From assembly GCA_001002415.1 (NCBI GenBank), contig LCMB01000006.1:1-48143 (forward strand): a DNA stretch of 48,143 bases. The letters run 5' to 3'. Every line of letters starts with the position of its first letter. The first letter of the stretch is position 1. Below, piece after piece: positions 8,862-18,282 of the stretch. The stretch is from Microgenomates group bacterium GW2011_GWF2_46_18 (GTDB taxonomy: Bacteria > Patescibacteriota > Microgenomatia > UBA1400 > UBA12108). Made by a program: the position numbers and the translations under genes. The notes under the pieces are model-generated. The model was given only the letters and a program-made list of their open reading frames with translations, ran no database searches and was not told the DNA's origin.

Positions 8862-11413
8862 GGCGTCGCCGAAGCCGAAGCGGTCGGTGAAGGCACAAAA
8901 TTCCACTCCATCTTCACCCCGATTCTTATCTTAGTTTCTGTCTCACTCCCATCCTTTGTGCGTACCTTCCCCATAAGCTCATATGTTCCATCCGGTAAAG
9001 TTATATTTGTCACTACCAATTTCTCATTTCCAAAACTCTCGATCTCACTCCCATTTTTGTATAACTTAACCCACTCAATTTCTTTGCTAGTGGTTATTCT
9101 CAGTCTTACCTCAAAAGTATTATTGTCAATTTTGCTTTCATTTGTTGGTTTCTCAAACCCGATTACTGTCTCCGTGTTGGCAGTGCAATATTCCCGTGGC
9201 ACCTTAAACTTAGCGTCTCCCTGTGAGTCAATCCAAGCCCAAATATCGTCCTGCCAAGCCGAACTTTCATTAGCCAAAACATAATATTCCTTTTCGTTAT
9301 ACTCTCCTCGTGCTACGTCCACCTCAGTCGCCAGTCTATTTTCATCCGCGCGACAAACCTTCACTTTTGTATGAATCGGATCCGGCTCAGTCGGGATCGT
9401 TCCTCGGATAAAATAATCCGCTCGGGCTAAATATCCATCGTGTTCTGGATAACCAGACACCGTATCGACCTGTCTGGCTTCCACCCCAGTTGGGACACTA
9501 AACTCGCTTCCCTTATATTTTTCCCAAGTCTTAAGCATAATCTTTCGCCAAATTGGCGATGCTCCGGTCACTCCCGAGGCCACCTCCTTCATTGCTGAGT
9601 TATCGTTATTTCCCACCCACACCCCAACCACTGCCCCCGTACTCCATCCAATCGTCCAGTTATCCCGCTTGTCATTGGTTGTCCCGGTCTTAACTGCAAT
9701 TGGTCGCCCGCTCATATTCAAATAACTATTTGGTCCAAAGGTGAGTAAGCGCGCATTGTTGTCATACAGCACGTGATTGATCAAAAATGCCACTTCTTCT
9801 GTCAAAACTCGCTTTTTCTGAGGTTCTCTTGTCTCAAAAATTGTCTTCCCATTCTTCTCCACTTTCAAAATCGAAATCGGCGTCACCCGCTCACCTCCGT
9901 TCGCAAACACCGCATAACTTCTCACCAAATCAAACAGTCTAACTTCTCCGCCTCCCAAGGTTACCGACAACCCAAAGCGTTTCATATTTTCGGTAGTCGG
10001 TGCCAAAGTCTCCAGTCCCATATCGTAGGCAGTTTGTAGCATATCGCGCAGTCCGATCAACGACAGTAATTTAACCGCCGGGATATTCAAAGACGAGCCT
10101 AATGCAAAGCGAAGCTGTACCGGTCCATGAAACTTGCCATCATAATTCCTTGGTTCATAAAATTCCTCGGCCGTTGCTCCCGGAAACTTGGTCGGCACAT
10201 CGAGTAGCATACTCGAAGGTGAGTAGCCTTTGGTAAAGGCAGTCGCATAGGTTACTGGCTTGATCGCACTTCCTGGTTGGCGCAGGGACATGACTACATT
10301 GACCTTCCCATCATAATCCTCGGCAAAATAATTTTTAGATCCCACCATGGCCAAGACTTCTCCATTTTGCGGATTTATGACCATTGCCGCCCCATTCCCG
10401 ATCTTCATACTCGCCAGCTTGTCGATTTCTTCGGTCACCGTCGTTTGGGCAAAATCCTGCAATTCAGAATCGAGAGTAGTTGTCACTGTATATCCACCTT
10501 CTTCTACTACCGCTTCTCCCAAAAGTTCAACCAGCTGTTCTTTCACGTAAAACACAAAGTGAGGAGCTGTAATCGCCACCGATTGATCACGAAACTCGGC
10601 TTTGGGTAACTCGGATACACTCAATTCTTCCGCTTGCTTATCAATGTATCCATCCTCCCGCATCCGTCGTAGAACCGCGGTCGCTCGAGCCACATAAGCT
10701 TGGTTATCCGTTCCGTATGGCGAATAGCGTGACGGAGCTTGCGGCATTCCTGCCAAAATCGCAGCTTGAGTCAGGGTCAAATCTCTCGGCTCCTTGCCAA
10801 AATAGCGCTCACTTGCCGCTGCTATCCCCACCGCCGTCCCTCCATATGGCGCTTCGTTTAAGTACATCGTCAGAATTTCGTCTTTACTAAATTTCTTCTC
10901 AATTTGCAGTGCCAATACCAACTCCTTAAACTTGCGGACCAGTGATCTGTCCGACGTTAACAGTACATTTTTAACTAGCTGTTGAGTCAAAGTACTGCCG
11001 CCCTGAGCTCGACCTCTCGTCACCCCCCGTGATAGTCCTCTAATCATTCCCCACATACTAAAACCTTCGTGGGAATAAAATTCCTTATCTTCAATCGCGA
11101 TCGTGGCTTGTTGCATCACCTGAGGAATTTCCGTCAAAGCCACTGGAAGTCGATTGTAATCCGTGTACAAGTCATACAGAGTCTTACCCTCCCGGTCGAC
11201 TATCTTAGTGCTAAATCCTTCTCTTCTGACCACTTTATTAGGATTAGGCAGCGAGGCTGCCGTCCAAGCAAACAAAATAATGACTAAAATAATTCCGGCT
11301 AAAACTCCAAACAACGCCAGAATTCCCAAATTTTTTAATATTGTCTGTCTATCCCACCTCCGCCTCCGATTCCCCATCCGCCGCTGATTCCACACTTGCT
11401 TCCACTCCTGCAT
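8858..11413 (-). CDS. class A penicillin-binding protein (transglycosylase/transpeptidase)
   Basis: AIEDKEFYSHEGFS, QGGSTLTQQLVKNVLL, RQPGSAIKPVTYATAF, AVKTGTTNDKRDNWTIGW. Confidence 0.95.
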   Translation of the reverse strand: MQEWKQVWNQRRMGNRRRRWDRQTILKNLGILALFGVLAGIILVIILFAWTAASLPNPNKVVRREGFSTKIVDREGKTLYDLYTDYNRLPVALTEIPQVMQQATIAIEDKEFYSHEGFSMWGMIRGLSRGVTRGRAQGGSTLTQQLVKNVLLTSDRSLVRKFKELVLALQIEKKFSKDEILTMYLNEAPYGGTAVGIAAASERYFGKEPRDLTLTQAAILAGMPQAPSRYSPYGTDNQAYVARATAVLRRMREDGYIDKQAEELSVSELPKAEFRDQSVAITAPHFVFYVKEQLVELLGEAVVEEGGYTVTTTLDSELQDFAQTTVTEEIDKLASMKIGNGAAMVINPQNGEVLAMVGSKNYFAEDYDGKVNVVMSLRQPGSAIKPVTYATAFTKGYSPSSMLLDVPTKFPGATAEEFYEPRNYDGKFHGPVQLRFALGSSLNIPAVKLLSLIGLRDMLQTAYDMGLETLAPTTENMKRFGLSVTLGGGEVRLFDLVRSYAVFANGGERVTPISILKVEKNGKTIFETREPQKKRVLTEEVAFLINHVLYDNNARLLTFGPNSYLNMSGRPIAVKTGTTNDKRDNWTIGWSTGAVVGVWVGNNDNSAMKEVASGVTGASPIWRKIMLKTWEKYKGSEFSVPTGVEARQVDTVSGYPEHDGYLARADYFIRGTIPTEPDPIHTKVKVCRADENRLATEVDVARGEYNEKEYYVLANESSAWQDDIWAWIDSQGDAKFKVPREYCTANTETVIGFEKPTNESKIDNNTFEVRLRITTSKEIEWVKLYKNGSEIESFGNEKLVVTNITLPDGTYELMGKVRTKDGSETETKIRIGVKMEWNFVPSPTASASATP

Positions 11414-11420
11414 AGCTTAG

Positions 11421-11449
11421 AGTATAACCCGAACCAGTTACCAGAGCAA
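11421..11449 (-). promoter_or_regulatory. promoter of the PBP gene, leaderless-type
   Basis: On minus strand TTGCTC (11449-11444), 17 nt, TATACT (11426-11421), 7 nt, ATG. Confidence 0.5.
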
Positions 11450-11451
11450 AT

Positions 11452-11479
11452 TTGACACAGCAAAAAATAGTGTTATATT
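11452..11479 (+). promoter_or_regulatory. promoter of the T-box operon
   Basis: TTGACA (11452-11457), 16 nt, TATATT (11474-11479). Confidence 0.6.
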
Positions 11480-11486
11480 TATAGGA

Positions 11487-11820
11487 CAAGTTAATAGGAA
11501 AGCGTTGATGGAGCCAATAGTAGGCTTGAGCGGGTAATCAGAAAGATGTCGGTTGCTGCAAGACATCCAAGAACTCAAGTCCGAATTTACTCTCCGAAGC
11601 AGGTCTGACAAAATCAGACACGGTAGTCCCCGTAATCAGACTAAGATGTGTCACACAAGAAACAGAGCATCTGGAAATGAGGTTACTCTCAGTTATTTCA
11701 GATCCCGTGTTTAGCGGGATTTTTTATAGCTAAAAGTAACGAAGCAGGGTTGGTATCGCCGCACTTGCAGGCCCCTGTCTACTCCCAATTATGGTTGGTG
11801 GTAGGCAGGGGCTTATTTGT
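11487..11820 (+). promoter_or_regulatory. T-box-like riboswitch leader
   Basis: Stem I lower helix GGAG/CTCC with GATG...CCGAAG; AGTA (11519-11522) opposite GAA (11583-11585); GGCTTGAG/CTCAAGTC; distal hairpin GATGTC/GACATC; T-box-like AGCAGGGTTGGTATCGCCGC (11743-11762); terminator GCCCCTGTCTAC/GTAGGCAGGGGC; competing pairing CAGGG (11745-11749)/CCCTG (11773-11777). Confidence 0.8.
11771..11820 (+). terminator. T-box regulatory terminator hairpin
   Basis: GCCCCTGTCTAC (11771-11782) pairs with GTAGGCAGGGGC (11801-11812) with one G-U wobble, followed by TTATTTGTTATT. Confidence 0.65.
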
Positions 11821-11836
11821 TATTAAAAGGATATCT

Positions 11837-12796
11837 ATGAACAAGACACACCCGGAAATCGAAGTGATGCCTCCTGGCACTCTTCCTCCGGCAGATACGG
11901 CCACACATATGATTTCTCTACTTAGGGCTGTCTACGTCAATCATGGCATTGCTAACCGGGTTAGAGATATTACTCGCGATATCGAATCGGGGAATCTGCA
12001 AACTTGGCTAGCCAAAAGAGAAGGTCAATTAGTGGCTACGGCCTCTCTCGTCCATCAACCAAACGGCGATGTAGAGATAGGACGAGCTGTCTCGCTAGAA
12101 AAAGGTAATGGCAAATTGCTTATGCTCCTAGCCAGTCTTGCCCACCTTAAAAATAATTCAGACGCACCTATCGTAGCAGAAGTTCGGGCTGCAGAACAAT
12201 TCGGTGGTATTCCCTCTGGAGAAGCAACTCAACATATTTGCTTCGAACTTTTAGATCTAGTGCCTCATGCGCTGGCGCCGTTCTTTAACCATGGAGGGCC
12301 CGTCCGCAATGAAAGTTTTATTCTGGCCCGAAGCGATCGGCAACCAGGGCGAACAGCCACCGAAATGGTGCTGTCCACGCTGACCAATCGAGATCTACGG
12401 GGGAGAGTCCAGAGAGTCAAACTAGTTCAGGATGAACCTTTTCAAATCATAGTTCCCGACACCAACGGGTCAACATTGTCCGAAATCTGGACTGCCAAAG
12501 ATATACAGTTTAAAGAAGGGTTCACTCTCTTCCCCATAGAAGTAACCGATGCCAATCTCGCATTAGTGGGTACTTTACTCACCAACCCGCGTATTGTCAT
12601 GTGTGGGATCGACCACCGTCAGGGAGAAAACGGCAAACCCATTATCTTATTCGGGACCGTTGGCAAAGACACGAAAGTTGCTCCTTCCAAAATTACCGAC
12701 GCACTTGCGCCTGCTGTCCGTCGCGACCTCCAAATATTGCCGATCAGTTTACCCAGCTTGGCAATCAAGATCTCAACACGACCGGCCATGGTCTGA
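11837..12796 (+). CDS. hypothetical protein, possibly GNAT-like acyltransferase; probably frameshifted near its 3' end
   Basis: ATG 11837 with AAAAGG upstream; GNAT-like layout is weak; alternative frame continues to 12846. Confidence 0.55.
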   Translation: MNKTHPEIEVMPPGTLPPADTATHMISLLRAVYVNHGIANRVRDITRDIESGNLQTWLAKREGQLVATASLVHQPNGDVEIGRAVSLEKGNGKLLMLLASLAHLKNNSDAPIVAEVRAAEQFGGIPSGEATQHICFELLDLVPHALAPFFNHGGPVRNESFILARSDRQPGRTATEMVLSTLTNRDLRGRVQRVKLVQDEPFQIIVPDTNGSTLSEIWTAKDIQFKEGFTLFPIEVTDANLALVGTLLTNPRIVMCGIDHRQGENGKPIILFGTVGKDTKVAPSKITDALAPAVRRDLQILPISLPSLAIKISTRPAMV

Positions 12797-12842
12797 GTGG
12801 GTTTTGGACAGATAAGGACGGCAAAATTTGGGGGAACTGGTC

Positions 12843-13910
12843 ATGAATAATCATTCCGTCTCATCCATTCTCCAAAAGCTTATCCACATCCCCTCGGTCA
12901 CGGGGGATACGAAAGCATGCAAACAAATCATCCACGAAGCTCACCATGTCTTAAATCTGCAGAAAGTTAAATCAAAGGTAATATCGCTACACAAAAAACC
13001 CATCCTTATCTGGGGAGAGCTCGATTTAGGGAAAACCACTTGGCTCATCAATTCTCATCTTGATGTCGTGCCAGGTAAGCCCTCTCAATTTATTCCCAAA
13101 GTCAGCAAGGGAAAAATTTGGGGTAGAGGCTCTGCAGACACCAAAAGTAGCTGCGCCATCATCCTCGCCAATTCTAAGCACTGGGTTTCACTGGCAAACG
13201 ACAAACATATAACTTTTATGTTAGTTGTTGATGAGGAAGTTGGAGGTGATACCACCAAACTTGTTTTACAAAAAATGCCCAAGTTAAAAGGGGGCATATT
13301 TTTCGAACCCACTAATGAACAAATGATCGTTCATGCGAAGGGAATTATTCAATTAAAAATTATTGCAGAAGGAAAAGCATGTCATGGCTCTCGGCCCTGG
13401 GGAGGGGATAATGCTCTCGAAAAATTGACCCATTCTCTAACTAAGTTCCGCCTCAAGCATCCTACTCCTACTCACGAAACTAGATCAACTACCTTCAACT
13501 TCTCTTTGCTGTCCGGTGGCACTGCTATTAATCAAGTCCCAGAGTCTGCTACTCTCTGGTGCGACATCAGGTGGAATCCACAGGATGATCCGCAAACAAT
13601 TATTTCTGATCTAAAGAAAATATTCCAAGACTGTAAAGTTAAAATTCTCAAACTTGAATCCCCGATCAATTGTTCACATAGAAGTAAGTTGTGTGAATCA
13701 TTCGTCCTTTCACTCAAAACCAATTCGATCAATCCAATTTTTGGTTTCGAACACGGTAGTTCAGACGCACGACACGCTACAGCGCGAAATATCCCAGCCA
13801 TAGTCTTTGGCCCAGTAGGAAAAAATCTTCATGGTCCAAACGAGTGGGTGAGTGAAAAAAGTTTAAGTAAAGTGCAAATGGTATTAGATCACTGGATTAA
13901 AAATATTTGA
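12843..13910 (+). CDS. M20-family metallopeptidase/deacylase
   Basis: INSHLDVVPG, GRGSADTKSSCA, VVDEEVGGDTT, FFEPTNEQ; C-terminal FEHGSSDARHATARNIPAIVFGP. Confidence 0.9.
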   Translation: MNNHSVSSILQKLIHIPSVTGDTKACKQIIHEAHHVLNLQKVKSKVISLHKKPILIWGELDLGKTTWLINSHLDVVPGKPSQFIPKVSKGKIWGRGSADTKSSCAIILANSKHWVSLANDKHITFMLVVDEEVGGDTTKLVLQKMPKLKGGIFFEPTNEQMIVHAKGIIQLKIIAEGKACHGSRPWGGDNALEKLTHSLTKFRLKHPTPTHETRSTTFNFSLLSGGTAINQVPESATLWCDIRWNPQDDPQTIISDLKKIFQDCKVKILKLESPINCSHRSKLCESFVLSLKTNSINPIFGFEHGSSDARHATARNIPAIVFGPVGKNLHGPNEWVSEKSLSKVQMVLDHWIKNI

Positions 13911-13928
13911 TACAATACTAGGAGTCCT

Positions 13929-15080
13929 ATGAAAACCAATAAAGATCTTTTAACTCGTCGCGTCGCCAAGATTCTCCCTTCTAAAGAGGGGTTGGAAAAA
14001 TTAATCACCGGCAAAAAAATCCGTCTCTATCAAGGAGTAGACCCTACCTTCAAAAATCTCCATCTCGGTCATACCATCGGTTTCCGCAAACTTATGGACT
14101 TTGCCAATGCCGGCCACGAAGTTATTCTCCTCTTTGGCACCGGGACCGTCCTCGTCGGTGATCCCAGCTTGCGAGACACCGGCCGCAAGCTCATCACTCC
14201 CGAAGAGGTCGAAGCCAATATTCAGGAATGGAAAAATCAGGTTTCGCCCATTATCGACTTTGACAAGGTCGAGGTTCGCCAGAACGGTGACTGGCTTACC
14301 AAGATGACTCTCAAAGACATTATTCATGTCGCCAGTAACATCAGTGCCGTTCAACTTTTTAAACGAGACTCTTTCACCCGTCGGATCGCTAAAAACGATC
14401 CTGTCTGGTATCACGAAACCATGTACCCCTTACTCCAAGGTTACGATTCCGTTGTTATGGATGTGGATCTTGAAATTGGCGGCACCGATCAAGAATTTAA
14501 CATGCTCGTAGGGCGTGAACTCCAACGGAAAATGAACAACCGCGAAAAATACGTGCTTACCGTCCCCATGATTCTCGGTACCGATGGCAAAACTATGAGC
14601 AAATCCTCCGGCAATTGTATTTGGCTAACCGACACGGCCGAAGAGATGTACCGCAAAATTATGGCCGTCCAGGATGATCTCATCACCACCTACTTTGAGC
14701 TTTTGACCAATGTTTCCCTAGAGGAAGTTGATGCTCTAGACCCCACCCAACCGGTAGAGAACAAGAAAAAGCTAGCCTTTGATATTACTAAGCAATTTCA
14801 TGGGGAAGATGGCGCCCAAACAGCGGCCCGTCATTTCGAAACCGTGGTTCAACCTAAAGGGATTGATCCCTCCCAATCACCGATTACTCTGAAAGCCAAC
14901 CTCTTCGAAACGTTAAAAACCGCTGATCTTGGAGTGAGCAATAGCGACATCAAGCGCACCATCGAACAGGGAGGTGTAGAAATTGATGGCCAGAAAATTA
15001 CCGATCCTTTATCAGTCGTTTCGGGTAGTGAACTCAAATTTGGCAAGTCTATTCGCCGTCGCCTCGTAACTGGAGATTAA
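13929..15080 (+). CDS. tyrS: tyrosyl-tRNA synthetase
   Basis: GVDPTFKNLHLGHTIGF, DLEIGGTDQEFNMLVGRELQ, GKTMSKSSGNCIWL; C-terminal S4-like domain. Confidence 0.95.
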   Translation: MKTNKDLLTRRVAKILPSKEGLEKLITGKKIRLYQGVDPTFKNLHLGHTIGFRKLMDFANAGHEVILLFGTGTVLVGDPSLRDTGRKLITPEEVEANIQEWKNQVSPIIDFDKVEVRQNGDWLTKMTLKDIIHVASNISAVQLFKRDSFTRRIAKNDPVWYHETMYPLLQGYDSVVMDVDLEIGGTDQEFNMLVGRELQRKMNNREKYVLTVPMILGTDGKTMSKSSGNCIWLTDTAEEMYRKIMAVQDDLITTYFELLTNVSLEEVDALDPTQPVENKKKLAFDITKQFHGEDGAQTAARHFETVVQPKGIDPSQSPITLKANLFETLKTADLGVSNSDIKRTIEQGGVEIDGQKITDPLSVVSGSELKFGKSIRRRLVTGD

Positions 15081-15083
15081 AAT

Positions 15084-15185
15084 ATGACTCTAACCAAAAA
15101 ACAGCGCAAAATCTGGACTATCATCACCGCGATCTCCACTCTGGCCCTCATTTCCATGTCTTTCGCCCCCTTTTTCTTTGGCTAA
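15084..15185 (+). CDS. candidate small membrane protein (33 aa)
   Basis: MTLTKKQRKIWTIITAISTLALISMSFAPFFFG*: basic N-terminus plus one hydrophobic segment, 3 nt after tyrS. Confidence 0.5.
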   Translation: MTLTKKQRKIWTIITAISTLALISMSFAPFFFG

Positions 15186-15200
15186 GCTATACTTGAATAC

Positions 15201-17111
15201 ATGGAATTAATCGATCTTCCTGGGGTAGGGGAGAAGACTCTTCACCTTCTTAATCTTCACGGGATTACTACCATCCCCCAACTCTTAATCTACTATCCTC
15301 GCACCTATCGCACGTACTACGCTAAAACTGCCAAGACCGTACTACAGGGTGAGTGGGTCAGCCTCCAAGGCCAATTATCTCGTCCCGTAAGCCATCACAC
15401 CGGCCGCGTGAGTACTCAGCTGAGCACTTTCCGTGACGAAACTGGCACTCTCACCATCCGTTGGTTTAATTCACCCTTTGTGACCCGTTCAGTCTCACCC
15501 GCTACCACCTACTTAGTTCGCGGTCAGCTCGATTCCTTCTCCGGCCGACTCCAAATAGTAAATCCCCAGCTGACCAAACTTAGGTTGGAGAATCCCTCCT
15601 TGCCGATCGACGAAATCCAGCCTATTTACACCCCGCTCGGCACTCTCAAATCTGGTCACCTCCGTAATTTAATTAAATCTGCCCTGGACCATCTTTCTCC
15701 TGACCCGCTTCCTCTAGCCATTCAAAACCGCTATTCTCTTCTCGATTTTGCCACAACCATTCGCTCAATCCACTTTCCCTCATCAAAGTCCGATCTCGAA
15801 AATGCCATTCACCGTTTAGCCTTTGATGAACTTTTTGCTCTTCAAAAAGAGGCACTCAAAAATCGCGAATTGGCTCAAGTTCCAACTCTTCCTCTCTCCC
15901 TCAACCAACCCGAGCTAGCCGATTTTATCGCTTCGCTTCCCTTTACCCCAACCGCCGCCCAATCCCGGGTGATTCAGGAAATTACCGCCGACCTCTCCCA
16001 ACCTCTCGCCATGCATCGCCTACTATCTGGCGAAGTGGGGAGTGGCAAAACCTTAGTTGCCGCCTACTCAGCACTTCTCACCCACTACTCTTCTCGCCGC
16101 ACCCTACTCATGGCTCCTACCCAAATTCTTGCCGAGCAACTCTTTGCCAACTTCTCTTCTCTTCTTGGCTCCCGCTGTACTCTTTCCCTCCTCACCAGTG
16201 TAAGCAAGGGGGATGTGGATGCCGACATCGTGATCGGCACTCACGCTTTGCTCAAACAAATCTCCAACTTCCACAATATCGGTCTTGTTATTATTGACGA
16301 ACAGCATCGCTTTGGGGTCGATCAGCGCTTACTCCTAACCAAACTTAATCCCGCCCCCCATTTTTTGATGATGACCGCGACCCCCATCCCTCGCACTCTC
16401 GCTATGACTGTCTTTAGTCATCTTTCGCTTTCCCGCTTGGACGAACTCCCCCAAAACCGTCTTCCCGTCAAAACCTACCATGTTACCGAAGACAAACGAG
16501 TTGCCGCCTACGACTGGATCCGCCAGGAAGTTCTTACTCATCAAAACCAGGCTTTTGTCGTCGTCCCCTTGATTGATCAAGCCGAAGACGACGAGACCTC
16601 CGCCACCCAATCACTCAAAAAACTAGAAAAAGATCTCTCCGCTCGCTTCCCCGATCTCGTTGTTGATATTATGCACGGGAGAATGAAAGGTAGTGAAAAA
16701 ACTGCTCATCTGCAAGCTTTCCGAGACGGCCACACCCAAATCCTCGTTGCCACCAGCATGATTGAAGTTGGTCTTGATATCCCCGAAGCCAATATTATGG
16801 TTATCGAAAATGCCGATCGCTTTGGTTTAGCTACCCTGCATCAGCTTCGAGGTCGAGTCGGTCGCGGTGGCAAACAAGGCCACTGTCTCCTCTTTGCGCA
16901 TCAGCCTAGCGAGAAAGCGCTGGCGCGTCTTGCCTATTTTGTCCGGGAAAAGGACGGTGCCAAACTGGCCGAATTTGATCTTGCTTCCCGTGGCCCTGGT
17001 GAACTCTACGGTACTACTCAGCATGGTTTCTTCTCCCTCCGTTTTGCCTCTATCTATGATCAAGCTTTATTGCGCCAAACTGCCGAAGCTGTTAAAATGC
17101 TCTCTATATGA
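15201..17111 (+). CDS. recG: ATP-dependent DNA helicase RecG
   Basis: LLSGEVGSGKTLVAAYSAL, IIDEQHRFGVDQR, MTATPIPRTLAMT, HQLRGRVGRGGKQGHCLLF. Confidence 0.95.
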   Translation: MELIDLPGVGEKTLHLLNLHGITTIPQLLIYYPRTYRTYYAKTAKTVLQGEWVSLQGQLSRPVSHHTGRVSTQLSTFRDETGTLTIRWFNSPFVTRSVSPATTYLVRGQLDSFSGRLQIVNPQLTKLRLENPSLPIDEIQPIYTPLGTLKSGHLRNLIKSALDHLSPDPLPLAIQNRYSLLDFATTIRSIHFPSSKSDLENAIHRLAFDELFALQKEALKNRELAQVPTLPLSLNQPELADFIASLPFTPTAAQSRVIQEITADLSQPLAMHRLLSGEVGSGKTLVAAYSALLTHYSSRRTLLMAPTQILAEQLFANFSSLLGSRCTLSLLTSVSKGDVDADIVIGTHALLKQISNFHNIGLVIIDEQHRFGVDQRLLLTKLNPAPHFLMMTATPIPRTLAMTVFSHLSLSRLDELPQNRLPVKTYHVTEDKRVAAYDWIRQEVLTHQNQAFVVVPLIDQAEDDETSATQSLKKLEKDLSARFPDLVVDIMHGRMKGSEKTAHLQAFRDGHTQILVATSMIEVGLDIPEANIMVIENADRFGLATLHQLRGRVGRGGKQGHCLLFAHQPSEKALARLAYFVREKDGAKLAEFDLASRGPGELYGTTQHGFFSLRFASIYDQALLRQTAEAVKMLSI

Positions 17112-17257
17112 CACCGCTACCCAAACGTCGCTGGTCTACTCGTCGCCAAGGCAAGCGCCGCGCCAGTATCAAACTCCAGCTTCCCCAACTCACCACCTGC
17201 AAAAACTGTGGTCAATCCAAACGTTCCCATTCCCTCTGCGCTAACTGCAACCAATAA
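17108..17257 (+). CDS. rpmF: 50S ribosomal protein L32
   Basis: MTPLPKRRWSTRRQGKRRASIKLQLPQLTTCKNCGQSKRSHSLCANCNQ*; zinc-ribbon CxxC...CxxC; ATGA overlap with recG; absent from the ORF track. Confidence 0.88.
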   Translation: MTPLPKRRWSTRRQGKRRASIKLQLPQLTTCKNCGQSKRSHSLCANCNQ

Positions 17258-17260
17258 CTC

Positions 17261-17587
17261 ATGAAAACCTCCTCCGACCCTCGTCACAAAAAGAGAATTC
17301 TCCAAGTTCAAGCTCAATTTTCCCAGAGTTTTCACCCTGGTTTTACTACTCCCGTCGATCCCACGATCAGCCTCGCCGCTCCCGAGTGGCCGCTGTCCAA
17401 AATTAACAAAATTGATCTGGCTATTCTGCGAGTTGCTACCGACGAACTTCTCCATTCCGACACTCCTCCCAAAGTAGTGATCGACGAAGCTGTCGAGATC
17501 GCCAAAACCTACGGTACCGAAAGCAGTGCTAGTTTTGTGAATGGTGTCCTTGGCACTATTCTGAAAGGACTTCATGCCGAAAAATAA
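17261..17587 (+). CDS. nusB: transcription antitermination factor NusB
   Basis: [54 protein letters not shown]. Confidence 0.92.
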   Translation: MKTSSDPRHKKRILQVQAQFSQSFHPGFTTPVDPTISLAAPEWPLSKINKIDLAILRVATDELLHSDTPPKVVIDEAVEIAKTYGTESSASFVNGVLGTILKGLHAEK

Positions 17588-18269
17588 TCTCGTCCCGCTT
17601 TTATCTCAACTTAACTTAACTCCTAAAAATGAACACTTGATCCACAACGCTTTCGTTCACCGCTCATATCTCAACGAATCCAAAGATTTTGAAGAAAGTA
17701 ATGAACGCCTGGAATACTTAGGAGATGCAGTTCTTGAACTGATTGTTTCTCAATATCTTTTTGAGTCCTATCCCGATTTCCAGGAGGGTATGCTCACTAA
17801 TCTGCGCGCCGCCCTCGTTCGCACCGAAAGTCTCGCACTCGTGGCTACCGAGCTAGGCTTTCCCCCCCTCCTCTTAATGAGTAAAGGCGAAGAAGCTACC
17901 GGCGGCCGCCAAAATATTTCTATCCTCGCCGACACCTTCGAAGCCTTTTTAGGGGCTCTTTATCTCGATCAAGGACTCGTTCCTTGTCAACAAATTCTCG
18001 AAGTTCATCTTCTCCCTCAAACCAAAACCATTCTCAAAACCCAAGCCTACAAGGACAACAAATCACTTCTGCAGGAAATCGCTCAAGCCAGATATAAAGC
18101 AACTCCTCTCTATTCTCTCTTGACCGAATCTGGTCCTGATCATGACAAAAATTTTGTCATGCAAGTGACCATCGATGGCAAGAATTATGCCGAAGGGCAG
18201 GGGAAGAGCAAACAAGCCGCCCAAGAGGACGCCGCTTATCACACCCTTGAGCAGATCACCAAATCTTGA
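17574..18269 (+). CDS. rnc: ribonuclease III
   Basis: [38 protein letters not shown]-terminal dsRBD. Confidence 0.95.
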   Translation: MPKNNLVPLLSQLNLTPKNEHLIHNAFVHRSYLNESKDFEESNERLEYLGDAVLELIVSQYLFESYPDFQEGMLTNLRAALVRTESLALVATELGFPPLLLMSKGEEATGGRQNISILADTFEAFLGALYLDQGLVPCQQILEVHLLPQTKTILKTQAYKDNKSLLQEIAQARYKATPLYSLLTESGPDHDKNFVMQVTIDGKNYAEGQGKSKQAAQEDAAYHTLEQITKS

Positions 18270-18275
18270 TACAAT
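18247..18275 (+). promoter_or_regulatory. leaderless-type promoter of rpsP
   Basis: TTGAGC (18247-18252), 17 nt, TACAAT (18270-18275), 7 nt, ATG 18283. Confidence 0.5.
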
Positions 18276-18282
18276 ACCACCT

